From NCBI RefSeq assembly GCF_019393635.1, contig NC_057866.1, forward strand, positions 278,574,874-278,638,873: DNA of 64,000 bases, written 5' to 3'. The notes under the pieces were generated by a model that ran no database searches, was not told where the DNA came from, and worked only from the letters and a program-made list of their open reading frames with translations. This DNA comes from Dromiciops gliroides. Its lineage: Eukaryota; Chordata; Mammalia; Microbiotheria; Microbiotheriidae. The translations under genes and the position numbers were made by a program. Below, in pieces: positions 41,700 through 52,439 of the stretch (the stretch's first letter is position 1; each line of letters opens with the position of its first letter).

Positions 41700-42468
41700 T
41701 CAGCAAGCAAGGTCTTTTGTACCAAGATGAGAGTGGAGCACAGCCCAGTGCAGGCCAAGTCAGTACAGACATAGTCCTGGCAAACCAGGAATAGCCCTTG
41801 GGAGCTGCCAAATCAGCAGTTGCTTCTGGAGCTCTCAGCCCACAGACAGCAAGGGGGTTGAACAGCTGGTCAGAAAGTAGATTACAGGGATTATATTGCT
41901 AACACTGAAGCTGGACTCTGTTGCTTTGTCCACACTTTCATCTATGTTGAAGTCCTGGGTGGCAGTCCCAGAGAAGGGAGGAGAACTAACACCCCAGAGC
42001 TTATAGCCACATTGGAGTAGGGACCCTCATCACAGTTCCAGGGCAGAAAAGAGTGCTCATGATCTCTCACAGGCACAGATCTCTACTGGCACAGGCCAGT
42101 AGAGTAGTAAACATACCTCTCCTTAGATCATAACACCTTGGAAGAAAAATAATTCCTTAAAAATTAAAATGAGCAAATGGAAGCTAATGACTTTATGAGA
42201 AATCAAGAAGCAATAACAAAAAAACAAAAGTATGAAAAAATAGAAAACAATGTGAAATATCTTATTGGAAAAACAATTGACCTAGAAAACAGATCCAGGA
42301 GAGATAATTTAAAAATTGTTAGACTACCTGAAAAGCCATGTTCAAAATAAGAGCCTAGACATCATCTTTCAGAAAATTATCAAGGAAAACTGCCCTGATA
42401 TTCTAGAACCAGAGGGTAAAATATAAATTGAAGAAATCCACCAATCACCTCCTGAAAGAGATCCCAAG

Positions 42469-42613
42469 GGGCAGCTAGGTGGTGCAGTGGATAGAGCACT
42501 GGCCCTGGATTCAGGAGGACCTGAGTTCAAATCCAGCCTCAGACACTTGACACTTACTAGCTGTGTGACCCTGGGCAAGTCACTTAACCCCAACTGCCTC
42601 ACAAAAAAAAAAG
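42469..42613 (+). mobile_element. CORE-SINE (WSINE1-like)
   Basis: Plus copy. 'AGATCCCAA' before and 'GACATCCCAA' after mark the target. Confidence 0.92.
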
Positions 42614-44254
42614 ACATCCCAAAATGAAAACTCCCAGGAATATTATAGTCAAATTTCAGAGCTCCCAGGTCAAGGAGAAACTTATAAGCAGACAAAAACA
42701 ATTCAAGTACTATGGAGCCACAGTAAGGATCACACGAGATTTAGGATCTTCTAAATGAAGGGATTGGAGGGCTTGGAATATGATATTCTGGAGGGCAAAG
42801 GAACTGGTATTACAACCAAGAATCACCTATCCAGTGAAACAGTATAATCATTCAGGAGAAAAAATAGGCATTCAGTGAAAAAGAGACAGGCATTCTTGAT
42901 GAAAAAAAAACAGAGTTGAATGGAAAATTTGACTTGTAAATATAAGATTCGAGAAGCATAAAAAGGTAAACAAGAAAAAAAAATCATAAGGGATTTAAAA
43001 AGGTTAAATTGCTCATGTTACTACATGGGAAAATGATACTTGTAACTCCCAGGAACTTTCTTGTTATTAGGGCAGTTGGAAGGAGTGCCCTGGGAGAAAG
43101 GGAAAGGGAGAGGTGGAATGGGGTAAAGTAGCTCACATAGTAGGAAAAGAAAAGAAGCAGGAAAAAGCTTATAAAGTGGAGGAGAAGATGGAGATTTGGG
43201 GGAGTGAACCTTAGCCTCATCAGAATTGGCCCAGAGAGGGAATAACATGCACATTTAATTGGGTATAGAACTCTATCTTACCCTACAGGAAAGTAGGAGG
43301 GGAAGGGGATAAGAAGGGGTAAGTGGGTGATAAAAGGGAGGGAAGATTGGGGGAGGGGTTAGTCAGAAGCAAAACACTTGAGGAGGGACAGGGTGAAAAA
43401 AATACAGTTATCAATAGAAAATGTGAAAAAATTTTGAAGCAATTTTCTCTAATAAAGGCCTTATTTCTAAAACATATAGGGAATTGAGTCAAATTTATAA
43501 AAGTAAGAGACATTCTCCTATTGATAAATGTTTAAAATATATGAACGATTTTCAGATGAAGTAATCAAAGGTATCTATCAAAACATTTTTGGGGTGCTAC
43601 CTCATACTTATTAGATTGGCTAATAGAAAAGAAGAAGAAAATGACAAATACTGCAGGGGATGGGGGAAAAATGAGACATTAACACAGTTGGGGAAGTTGT
43701 GAACTGATTCAACCATTCTGTAGAGCAATTTGGAACTATGCCCAAAGGGCTATAAAACCATGCTTACTCTTTGACCTAACAACACCACTACTAGGTCTGT
43801 ATTAAAAAAAGAGATAAAAAACAAAAAGGAAAAGGACCTATAAGTATAAAAATGTTTATAGCAGTTCTTTTCTGGTGGCAAATAATTGGAAATTGAGTGG
43901 ATGCCCAGAAATTGGGGAATGGCTGAACAAACTGTGGTATGTGATTATGATGGAGTACTATTGTGCTAGAAGAAATGATGAACAGGTTGCTCTCAGTAAA
44001 ACCTGGAAAGACTTTCATGAGCTGATACAAAGTGAAATGTACTGTGTATGTTGTGTACAAAGTAACAGCAATCTTGTAAGATGATTAGCTGTGAATAACT
44101 TAGCTATTTTCAGCAATACAATGATCTGAGAATTCTGAAGGACTTATGATGAAAAATGCTATTCGTTCCCAGAGAAAGAACCAATGGGATACAAATTGTA
44201 GCATAATTATTTTTACTTTATTTATTTTTCTCAATTTTTTTGTCTGTTTTCTTT

Positions 44255-44412
44255 TTCTTTTCTTTTCTTTTTTTTTGCGGGACTATGGGGGTTAAGTGAC
44301 TTGCCCAGGGTCACACAGCTAGTGCATGTCAAGTGTCTGAGGCCGGATTTGAACTCAGGTACTCCTGAATCCAGAGCTTGTGCTTTATCCACTGTGCCAT
44401 CTAGCTGCCCCG
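44255..44412 (-). mobile_element. CORE-SINE (WSINE1-like)
   Basis: Reverse copy with GTCTGTTTTCTTTT on both sides. Confidence 0.94.
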
Positions 44413-44604
44413 TCTGTTTTCTTTTACAACATGACTAATATGGAAATGTCTTGCCTGACTACACATGTATAAACTATATCAGATTGCTTGCCTTCTTAAA
44501 GGGAGAGGGAGGGAGAAAAGGAGAAAATGTGTAATTCAGTCTTAAAAATGGCCGCTAAAATTGTTTTCACATGTAAACGGAGAAAATAAAATAGTAAATA
44601 AAAA

Positions 44605-44930
44605 AAAATAAAGTGCTCAGAAAGAAAAAGGACAGAAAACAAGTAAAGAAAAAGAATCAGAGAGGCAGGTCACTATTGGCTGGCAGATTGGCCACTCCTT
44701 CTCCCCCTCCTCCCCAGGCCCCTAGGAAAGCCAGCTTGCTAGGTTTGCATTCTGACTTTGTAGGGGCCAACAGTCCAGGAAGAACCCATTCCTTGATAAG
44801 GAACTGCTTTTTACCTCTAATTAGTGAGGAAGGGCTTTCTTTCTCCTTACACCATGGCATAAATTCACCAGAGTTCCTTGTAGCAGAGCTATTCAGGAGA
44901 TGATCCTTCAGGGAGCAGAGACATCCATGC
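44605..44930. other. No gene seen
   Basis: Unassigned. Confidence 0.4.
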
Positions 44931-44935
44931 CATCC

Positions 44936-45008
44936 AGACAGACACAGACACAGACACAGACACAGACACAGACAGAGACAGAGACACAGACACAGACAGA
45001 CACAGAGA
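44936..45008. repeat. (CAGACA)n microsatellite
   Basis: About 12 hexamer-like units with GAGA interruptions. Confidence 0.92.
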
Positions 45009-45590
45009 GGGAATTGAGTCTTGCAGTTTAAGGCAGGAAGCAGTTTCAAACATTGGTAACTGGTTGAAAGGAAAGAGCTGATTGTAGATTCAAGAAAGAA
45101 CTAGTTCTTGTAATTGAGAATCGAGTTGTAGGGAGGAGTGGACCATATGAACTCATGAGGGGCTCATCTTGCAGAGAAACTGTCCTGGGAAGGAGGAAAG
45201 AGGAACAGTATGTGCCTAAAAGAGAAGGGAAAGTATATTGAGTTCTGACCCCATTTAACACAGTCTGAACTCCTAGAAGCTCTTTCTTCACCCACAGCAT
45301 TCCCCTTAGGTTCTTGGACACACACACACACACACACACATCCTCTATTTTAATGGTGATACATGATACACCAAATTTTTGTATAAGAGTGAAGAACTCA
45401 GTCAATCAAATACATTTTGTTCATATGATACCAAAGATCCAGAAACCTAAAAAGTATCTTAGGATTTATGTAATTTTGAAATTTTAATTTAAGAAAATAA
45501 GTCCTTTGTAACTCCTTTCCAAAATAACTTTATAGCTTGAGGTTTCTGAATAAAAAGTATTTTCATTTGTATTTTAGAAAGATTCTTTTG
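45009..45590. other. No gene seen; (CA)n at 45320-45341
   Basis: Apart from the short CA tract nothing was recognised. Confidence 0.4.
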
Positions 45591-46030
45591 CATTTGGTTT
45601 ATCTTCTGGTCTCAATACCAAGCCTTTTTGGGGAATGAGATACTCCATTCCTCATGGAGCTCTGTTGCCACAGGCTGACCTCATTCTTCCTGCACCAGAA
45701 TTTGAATATCCATGTATTCCCAGGAGTGCAGCAGACTACAACTTAGTGATTTGTGCTCTGCTGGATTCCTGGTCTGTTATCTCAGGACAAGCTAGCTATC
45801 AGTGTATCATCTCAGACTGATCAATCTTGGCATTCTCAGTAAGAATAAAACCAGAAAACAAGCAGAAATTGCAGCCAGTGAAAGGGGATGATGCTTTGCA
45901 GGAGAAACATAAAGGAATTGACAAAGCTGGTGTTATCCTGCATTCAAGGGTATCCAAAAATATGACTTCATCTGGGGCACTTGAACAAGTCAACTTACAT
46001 TGCTCAGATGGTATTTGAAAAAAAAAAAGA
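45591..46030 (+). pseudogene. Possible processed retrocopy of unknown origin
   Basis: The stretch has two consecutive frames with ordinary-looking amino-acid use (45635-45820 and 45827-46018) and ends at an A12 run at about 46018. That is the layout of a decayed, 5'-truncated retrocopy. I do not recognise the protein, and no target-site duplication is evident. It could equally be chance. Confidence 0.25.
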
Positions 46031-46620
46031 CTATCACAGTTTATACACTGAGGCCTGGTGCAGTAGATGGGGATAGGGATATTCTACAAAAATGTCGATA
46101 AATAACCCAGACCTTAAAATTTTAAAATGTACTGATACTTGATAACTTCAATGAAAAGGTGAGCTTAGGAAAGGACAGTGAAAAATGTGTTGGAAAATGT
46201 AGTTCAAGAGTAAGGAATGAATGAGACCAAAGGATTGTTGATTCCACAGAAACGTAATGCCCATACACTGTGAGTAAATATATTCTTGGGAAAAAAATTG
46301 GGAGGGAATGAAGTGTGAAGCATCAAATAACATCAAAAAACATAGAATTGACTCTTCATACAAAGGAAAAAGTAGGAATCATTAAATTAAGCTATGTCTA
46401 AAATCAGAGTCCAAACTTGTTAAAATAAAGATCAAAGTCAATGCCAAATTAGAGGTGATTTGGAAGGGAAGTAAGGCAACTCATACCCAACCTACTCAAA
46501 CAAACTTTTGATACTGGAAAAAAAAATAGATATGAGATCAGGCATGAAAACAGATGGTCAGCATTAAGGAATTTTAATAGAAATAAACAAGACATCATAA
46601 GAATGGGGAAGGGAACAAGT
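46031..46620. other. AT-rich, no gene seen
   Basis: No repeat or gene recognised. Confidence 0.4.
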
Positions 46621-46624
46621 ATCA

Positions 46625-47400
46625 TTAAAAAGCTATTATGTGCTAGGTACTTTGTTTTTATTTTTTAATTTTTATTTAATTATTATTATTTTTTTTGCAG
46701 GGCTATGTGCTAGATACTTTGCTAAGTACTTTATGAATTTGTTCTTCACACCAGTCCTTGGAGGTAGGCGCTATTATTACCCCCATTTTATAGTTGAAGA
46801 AAGTGAGTGTGAGAAATGGGTAATTGTCTCCTCTCAATGTGGATATAACAGTCAGTCATACTTCCCTGACTTGTTTGTAGGACAAAGGTCTCAGATCCCC
46901 TCCTCCCCCTCAGGTTAGCAAGGTCACATGGTTCAAGGAGCCCTGGTCTCAATTAGGTCCTCTCCAGAGTTCTGTCCATATAAGGAAATATAAGGTCCAC
47001 TCCTGAGTTATGCCCATACAAGGAAGAGGGGTGGGAATACTGCATTCTGATTAGCTAGTTTTTGCTCGTAGATTGTAACCCCGACCAGTGATGAAAAAGG
47101 GGAAGGTCTATTCGCGTTAGGGACTAGGGTATAAAACAGGGCCTGCGAGCCCCCTTTTGGGGCACCCACTAGCTGCACACTAGGGTGCCTCCTTCTCATG
47201 AGAAGAAAATAAAGCCTTTGTCACCTCGCTGCTGAGTTCCTGAGAATTATTGAGAAGAGGATGAATTTTTCCCTCACAGTGAGTCAGTCAGAGGTGAAGT
47301 GATTTGTCTTGGGTTGTACAGCTGCTAAGTGTCTGTGGCCACATTTAAACTTGGTCTTCCTGACTGCAGGCCCAGCACTATACCATTTGGCTGCCAATGA
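46625..47400 (-). mobile_element. MIR-like repeat split by an LTR
   Basis: 'CTAAGTACTTTATGAATTTG' and 'TATAGTTGAAGAAAGTGAG' before, and 'AGAGGTGAAGTGATTTGTCT' after, form one reverse-oriented copy. Confidence 0.65.
46808..47278 (+). mobile_element. Solo LTR with perfect ends and 5-bp target duplication
   Basis: It runs from TGTGAG to CTCACA, which are exact inverted ends, and is flanked by GTGAG at 46803-46807 and 47279-47283. It contains 'GGGTATAAAACAGGG' (TATA box, about 47129) and 'GAAAATAAAGCC' (polyadenylation signal, about 47205). At 471 bp it carries no internal genes. The 5-bp duplication would fit class III (ERVL-like) elements, though one of the five bases could be chance. Confidence 0.9.
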
Positions 47401-47544
47401 AAGAATGAATGAGATTGTAAGAGTTTAGAAATGGAGAGAAACACTCCCCTCCTCAATACCCCCCTCAATCCAGAACTTGGTCTTTCTGCCAAGAAGGTCA
47501 GGATGAAAGCCAAGGGCAACATGGGTTTAGGACATAAAGTCTTT

Positions 47545-48360
47545 AATGTCTTAGAGAGGAGGATGGTAGGGTGTTATATTGTCTCCTAACCATTAAGAAA
47601 AAGTGGATGGAAAAACCAAGTTTAAAAAAAGCTTGGAAAAACCACCACTTGTCAAAGTTACCCCAAGGACACTTATAGATGAAATTAGAAGGAGGGAAAT
47701 TATATTTAAAAAGGATATTTATAGGAAGAAGTGTTTTATAACAAACTCTTTTGGCTACCATGGATTCCTGAGCTGCCATATTTGGGTTGTCCAGTCCCAG
47801 GGAGTTTGGTAGAAGAGTTGATTTTGGAGGAGAGAATGAACTCGATTTTGGATATGTCAACTTTGGCGTCTATGGGATTTCCAGTATGAAACATCCAACA
47901 GCTAGTTGACATTGTCAAAATGGAGCTAAGGAGAAAGGCTAAGATTGGATACTTAGATCTGGGCCTTATCTGTACAGAGGTGGTAATTAAATCTACAGAA
48001 GCTTCAGAGACCACCAGGAGAGTGAGATAGGGGAACCCAAGAGAGAGCCTTAGGACACACCTACAGTTAGGGAACTTATGTGCTATGGATGATGATCTCA
48101 TAGAGGAGATTGAGAAGGAAGAGACTGAGAGGTAGGAAGCAAAACAGGATAAAGTTTTGTCACAAAATCCCAGTGAGGAGAAACTATCCCACAGGAGAGG
48201 GTGGTAGATAGATTCAAATGCTTGAGGGAAGGATGATGATAGAGAAAAGAGCAACTGATTTTGTCAATGAAGTGATCATTGGCCAGTTTAGAGAGAGAAG
48301 TTTCAGGTGAATAATGAGTTTGCAAGCCAGAATGCAAGGAACTGAAAATTCAGAGGAGAG
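47545..48360 (+). repeat. Ancient interspersed repeat, longest copy, family not named
   Basis: 'GGATATGTCAACTTTGGCGT', 'GATACTTAGATCTGGGCCTT', 'ACAGAGGTGGTAATTAAATC', 'GAGAGTGAGATAGGGGAACC' and 'AGCCTTAGGACACACCTACA' form a series I recognise as a dispersed mammalian repeat. It is the downstream part of the family at 1855 and 17510. No intact frame. Confidence 0.55.
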
Positions 48361-48429
48361 GGGAGGTAGAAAGCTCTTGTCTCTTAATGTTGCCATCCCA
48401 TGTTAGTTGCACTCAAACACCAAAACTAA

Positions 48430-48680
48430 GATTAAGACTCAGTTTGACCCTGTGCCTAGCACATTGCAAGCCCTTAATAAATGCTTTTTTTTTGTTGTTT
48501 TGTTGTTGTTGTTTTTGTGGGGCAATGAGGGTTAAGTGACTGGCCCAGTGTCACACAGCTAGTAAGTGTCAAGTGTCTGAGGCCAGATTTGAACTCAGAT
48601 CCTCCTGAATCCAGGGGTGGTGATTTATCCACTGTGCCACCTAGCTGCCCAATAAATGTTTGTTGATTGGTTGACTAAAT
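48430..48680 (+). mobile_element. L2-type tail split by a SINE
   Basis: 'GCACATTGCAAGCCCTTAAT' before and 'AATAAATGTTTGTTGATTGG' after. Confidence 0.6.
48487..48650 (-). mobile_element. CORE-SINE (WSINE1-like)
   Basis: Reverse copy with a T/G-rich tail. AATAAATG occurs on both sides. Confidence 0.9.
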
Positions 48681-48824
48681 TCTGTCTGGGTGGAAAATTC
48701 ACCATAGAATCATGCAATCTCAAAGTTGGAAGGAATCTCTGTGACCATCTAGTCCGGCCTATATGGAAATGTGAGATTCTTCTCCCACATAATGAAGAAA
48801 TCATCCCCAATTCTTTGCTCCAGT

Positions 48825-48961
48825 AAGTAAGCAAGCATTTAAACACCTACTATGTGCCAAGCACTATGCTAAGTGCTTTGAATATGAATAGAAAGACAGT
48901 GCCAACTCTCAAGGAGCTTACTCTCTGATGGCGGAAAGTAACTGGGGCGGGGGGGGGGGGG
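48825..48961 (-). mobile_element. L2-type tail ending at a poly(G) run
   Basis: 'ACACCTACTATGTGCCAAGC', 'CTCAAGGAGCTTACTCTCTG', then G13 at 48949-48961. Confidence 0.6.
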
Positions 48962-49369
48962 TCAGAGATGAAGGTCCCCAGTCGGGGGCAGGAAGAGAAA
49001 GACTGTAGTGCAACATGGAGAGGAATGAGACAATGGCTAGTCTGGGCATCCTCCCTAAAGGGAGGCTCTGGATGGAGACATCGAATCAGAGGGAGAAAAC
49101 AGCAGAGTATACTTCCAATGTATGAATTTCAGGACTGGAGTGCGGTTTCAGTTGAAGAGGTTTTGAGCATGGTAGAGGAGGTCCCAACTGCAGCCCAGAG
49201 AAGAATATGCCTCTCACATAGTAAGTACTTAATAAATCCTTGTTGACTTTGCTTGAAGATCCACCACCTTCTGAGACTATCACCTCGATAACCTTGAATA
49301 CTTTCCTTCTTAAGGCAGCCTAATATCACACTAAGATTTAGCTTTTACGTCACACTGTTGCCTAATAAT

Positions 49370-49600
49370 CAGCTTGTAGATAGAGCACTGGGCCTGGAGT
49401 CAGGAACACCTGAGTTCAAATCCAGCCTCAGATACTTACTAGTTATGGGACCCTGGGAAAGTCACTTAACCCTGTTTACCTCAGTTTCCTCATCTGTAAA
49501 TTGAGTTGGAGAAGAAAATGGCAAACCACTCTGGTATCTCTGCCATGAAAACCCTAAATCGGGTCACAGAGTAGAACATGACTAAACAACAGCAACTGTA
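49370..49600 (+). mobile_element. MAR1-like SINE with long tail
   Basis: 'GAGCACTGGGCCTGGAGTCA' to 'GGTCACAGAGTAGAACATGA' and 'CTAAACAACAGCAAC'. Confidence 0.85.
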
Positions 49601-49604
49601 AAAC

Positions 49605-50515
49605 CTCAAACCATTTTTTTGCATGATCTCCCATTTAGTTATACCTCTCCATCTCATTGGCTTGGGTACAAGTAGGCTTTTTGAACCTAAGGCAAAACTG
49701 TACATTCATCCCTATCAAGTATTAGCTGATTTGATTAAGCCCAATCTCCTGCCTGGTCAGGATCTTTCTGGATCCAGTCTTTGCCATTCCATTAGTACAA
49801 TCTGCTCTATTTCTGGGACCATCAAAGTCTAGGAAACTCTTAAGATTTGCCATTGCTCAGTCTTATGTATATGGGGAGATGGGTTTGTTTGTTTGGGAAA
49901 TAAATGATTTACAATAGGGAAGAACACTGCTCTGGGAGGCTCTGGGGCCTCCTTTATGATGCAGAGTTTGTTCAGCTGACCTACAGATGCCTTCCAGAAT
50001 TGACACTTCGACTGCAGGCCTCTTACCTCAGGACACACGATTCATCCTGTTCACCCGCCTCACCTTGTCCTGTTAACCCTTTGGGTGCTTCAGGAAGCTG
50101 TCATTGCAAGGCAGACTGGGGGGCACATGCCAAAGTAGAATATGAAGTTTGCAGACAACTCACATTTCATGTCCTAAGATGTCAGCTTTCTCTCCTGCTA
50201 GTAAACTGATGATCATCCCAGAACACATTGAGAATGCCAGGCTGGCATTCATCAGTTCTTCATGGCCTTGTTAACACGAGGACAGCATTTAATTAACTTA
50301 GAAATGGGAAGCATTTTTTATTAAGTGGATTGATTGTGAGCCCCCTGAGAAGGGCCCTTTATCGTCTCCATCTGGGCCTGATTGCTAACTGGAATCTTAC
50401 AGGCATTCTATAAGTGAGAGAACTAGAAGAAGGTACCAACACCATTCCCAGGAGGACACCAAGGTGAGAGGCTCAGGTTGAGTAGGGTGTGGATGGGCTC
50501 TGCTCTGCTACCCTC
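49605..50515. other. No gene or repeat recognised
   Basis: About 0.9 kb. The 101-codon plus frame (49904-50209) shows no motif. An L2-type tail follows at 50520-50612. Confidence 0.4.
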
Positions 50516-50612
50516 CAGTGCTTCAGATCAGAGATAATATGTGTGAAGCACTTGGCACTAGGCTTGGTACATAGTAGGTGTTCATTCATTCATTCATTCA
50601 CTCTATTTATTT

Positions 50613-50984
50613 TGTTAAAGGCTAAAATTCTAGCTAAACTATCTAAATAGCTAACAAGTGGTCGCCAATAAATTATAAGCTTTAGCAAGAGTTAGACTTT
50701 TAAACATTTATTAAGGAGAATAAGAATTTGGTAAAGAGAGAGAGAAAGGCCTACATTCATCTATCTATTAAAGGGATAGCACATTTCTAGCTCCCTTCTC
50801 CACCGGAGTCCTCAGGAAAAAGCCCCAGTCAGAGTGCCAGGCTCCTCCCTTCTTCCTCCCACAAGCAGACGTCACTTCCTGACGCCAAAGAAAAGACTCC
50901 TGGTCTTGCCCTCAAAGACCTTCACTTCATGGGGAGCTTTTCTACTGTAAGTCTCCAGCAGGTGGCGTCATTCCAATCATTACA
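50613..50984 (-). mobile_element. Solo LTR, ATTT target duplication
   Basis: Plus-strand ends are TGTTAAAGG and ATCATTACA, flanked by ATTT at 50609-50612 and 50985-50988. The polyadenylation-type 'CCTTAATAAATG' lies on the minus strand, which gives the orientation. It is 372 bp long. Confidence 0.8.
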
Positions 50985-51009
50985 ATTTATTTATCCATTC
51001 ATCTATCTA

Positions 51010-51153
51010 TTTTGCATGGGGCAATGAGGGTTAAGTGACTTGCCCAGGGTCACACAGCTAGTAAATATCAAGGGTCTGAGGTCAGATTTGAACTCAGGTC
51101 CTCCTGAATCCAGGGCCAGTGCTTTATCCACTTTGACACCTAGCTGCCCCCCA
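51010..51153 (-). mobile_element. CORE-SINE (WSINE1-like)
   Basis: Reverse copy with an ATCT/ATTT-rich tail immediately to the left. Confidence 0.9.
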
Positions 51154-51493
51154 TAGTAGGTGTTTAAATGAATCCTTGTTCCTGTCCCCCTCCCTGTCCC
51201 TCTCTTTGGTAAGACCATAGAGGTATGAAAGTATGGACCTAAATGAAATTCCAATGATAGCTCGCCTTCAATTTAAAGAGCTGTAGGGATGCTTAGAATA
51301 ATAGAATTTGAGTTTGAAGGGACCTACCTCAGAGGACATATAGTCCAATGTGTATGGGGGTCTTTTTTGTAAAATTAAACTTTTTCTTCATTGCCAAATA
51401 CAATAAATACAAATACTCTTTTTTCTGCCTTTACCCCTGCAATGAAATGAACAAAGAAGGAAAAGCAAAACCTTGTACCAAATATATTTGTAT

Positions 51494-52186
51494 TGTGGCA
51501 TTTAAAATTATATATGGTCACCTAATTTCTGTCCCAAGTTTGGGGAAAATTAGCTGGGGTTACTAATATATTGCTATTTCAAAATTAGAAGCTTCAACAC
51601 CAGTTTTGGGCACTGAGCATTTATTAAAGCATAAAGAGAGAACAAGTGGCTCTGAAAGTTAAGAAGGCCTATCTATCCTAGAGGAGAGAGCTCAGCCTGG
51701 CTTCCTTCTTTCTCCAAGTCCCCCAACACGAGTGCGTCCAAGAGCATGTCTGTGGAAGCTTTCTCCAGGTCAGAGGAGACATGGCCCTTCCACACTGCTC
51801 AAAGCCAATTGGCTAGCATCATTCAAGTCTATTGCTTTATTGGACTTGAGGGTGGTCCATAAGCAGAATATGCTGAGGTCAGAGTTCAGAGAACACATTG
51901 TCTGAGGCCCAGGCTTTCAGGTGGGTGTAGTTAACTTTAAGTGAGTTAATCAGCAAAGTCAATCCAATCAATCTTTTTTTTTTTTTTTTTACAATTGGGG
52001 TTAAGTGACTTGCCCAGGGTCACACAGCTAGTGTCAAGTGTCTGAGGCTGAATTTGAACTCAGGTCCTCCTGACTCCAGGGCTGGTGCTCTATCCACTGC
52101 ACCTCCTAGCTGCCCCTCAATCAATCTTAATATTATCCCCTGGAGCAGGGGCCTCTGAGCATCCCAAATCCCATTATTTTCTCACA
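51494..52186 (-). mobile_element. Solo LTR, GTAT target duplication, hosting a SINE
   Basis: Plus-strand ends are TGTGGCATTT and TATTTTCTCACA, flanked by GTAT at 51490-51493 and 52187-52190. It shares 'CTAATTTCTG'-type left sequence, 'AATTGGCTAGCATCATTCAA', 'GACTTGAGGGTGGTCCATA' and the ATTATTTTCTCACA end with the LTR at 59261-59986. They belong to one family. Confidence 0.85.
51975..52117 (-). mobile_element. CORE-SINE (WSINE1-like)
   Basis: Reverse copy inside the LTR. TCAATCAATCTT occurs on both sides. Confidence 0.92.
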
Positions 52187-52187
52187 G

Positions 52188-52233
52188 TATACACACACTC
52201 ACACACACACACACACACACATAAACACACAAA
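52188..52233. repeat. (CA)n microsatellite
   Basis: Imperfect CA repeats directly at the LTR edge. Confidence 0.9.
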
Positions 52234-52439
52234 CACTCCATATGTAGTATGGCCATCTTCATCCATGGATATTTGCCCACCTCAGTTTTGTTGTCCTTAA
52301 TCTAAGGCTACTAAATGACCCAGGCGAAGTCCACCCACTCAGGATGATTTCAGCCTCTGTCAATTGATAGCACACAATGACAGCTGGGCTCTTGATGCTG
52401 CTCAACGACTCTTCCACTCTGGTGTTGTTGCCCATCTAT

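Larger units (their letters stand above)
41315..44600 (+). mobile_element. L1/HAL1-like element, ORF1 region joined to 3' end
   Basis: It starts with 'GGAGCCAAGATGTTGGAGGA' (typical 5' end). It passes through an ORF1-like segment whose translation gives ENRSRRDNLKIVRLPE (about 42286-42333), the conserved start of the ORF1p RNA-binding part. It then goes directly to 3' sequence ('CTGGTGGCAAATAATTGGAA', 'ATTGGGGAATGGCTGAACAA'). I see no endonuclease or reverse-transcriptase coding stretch between them. This is the layout of Half-L1 (HAL1) elements. Frames are broken, so it is inactive. Three SINEs interrupt it. Confidence 0.65.
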
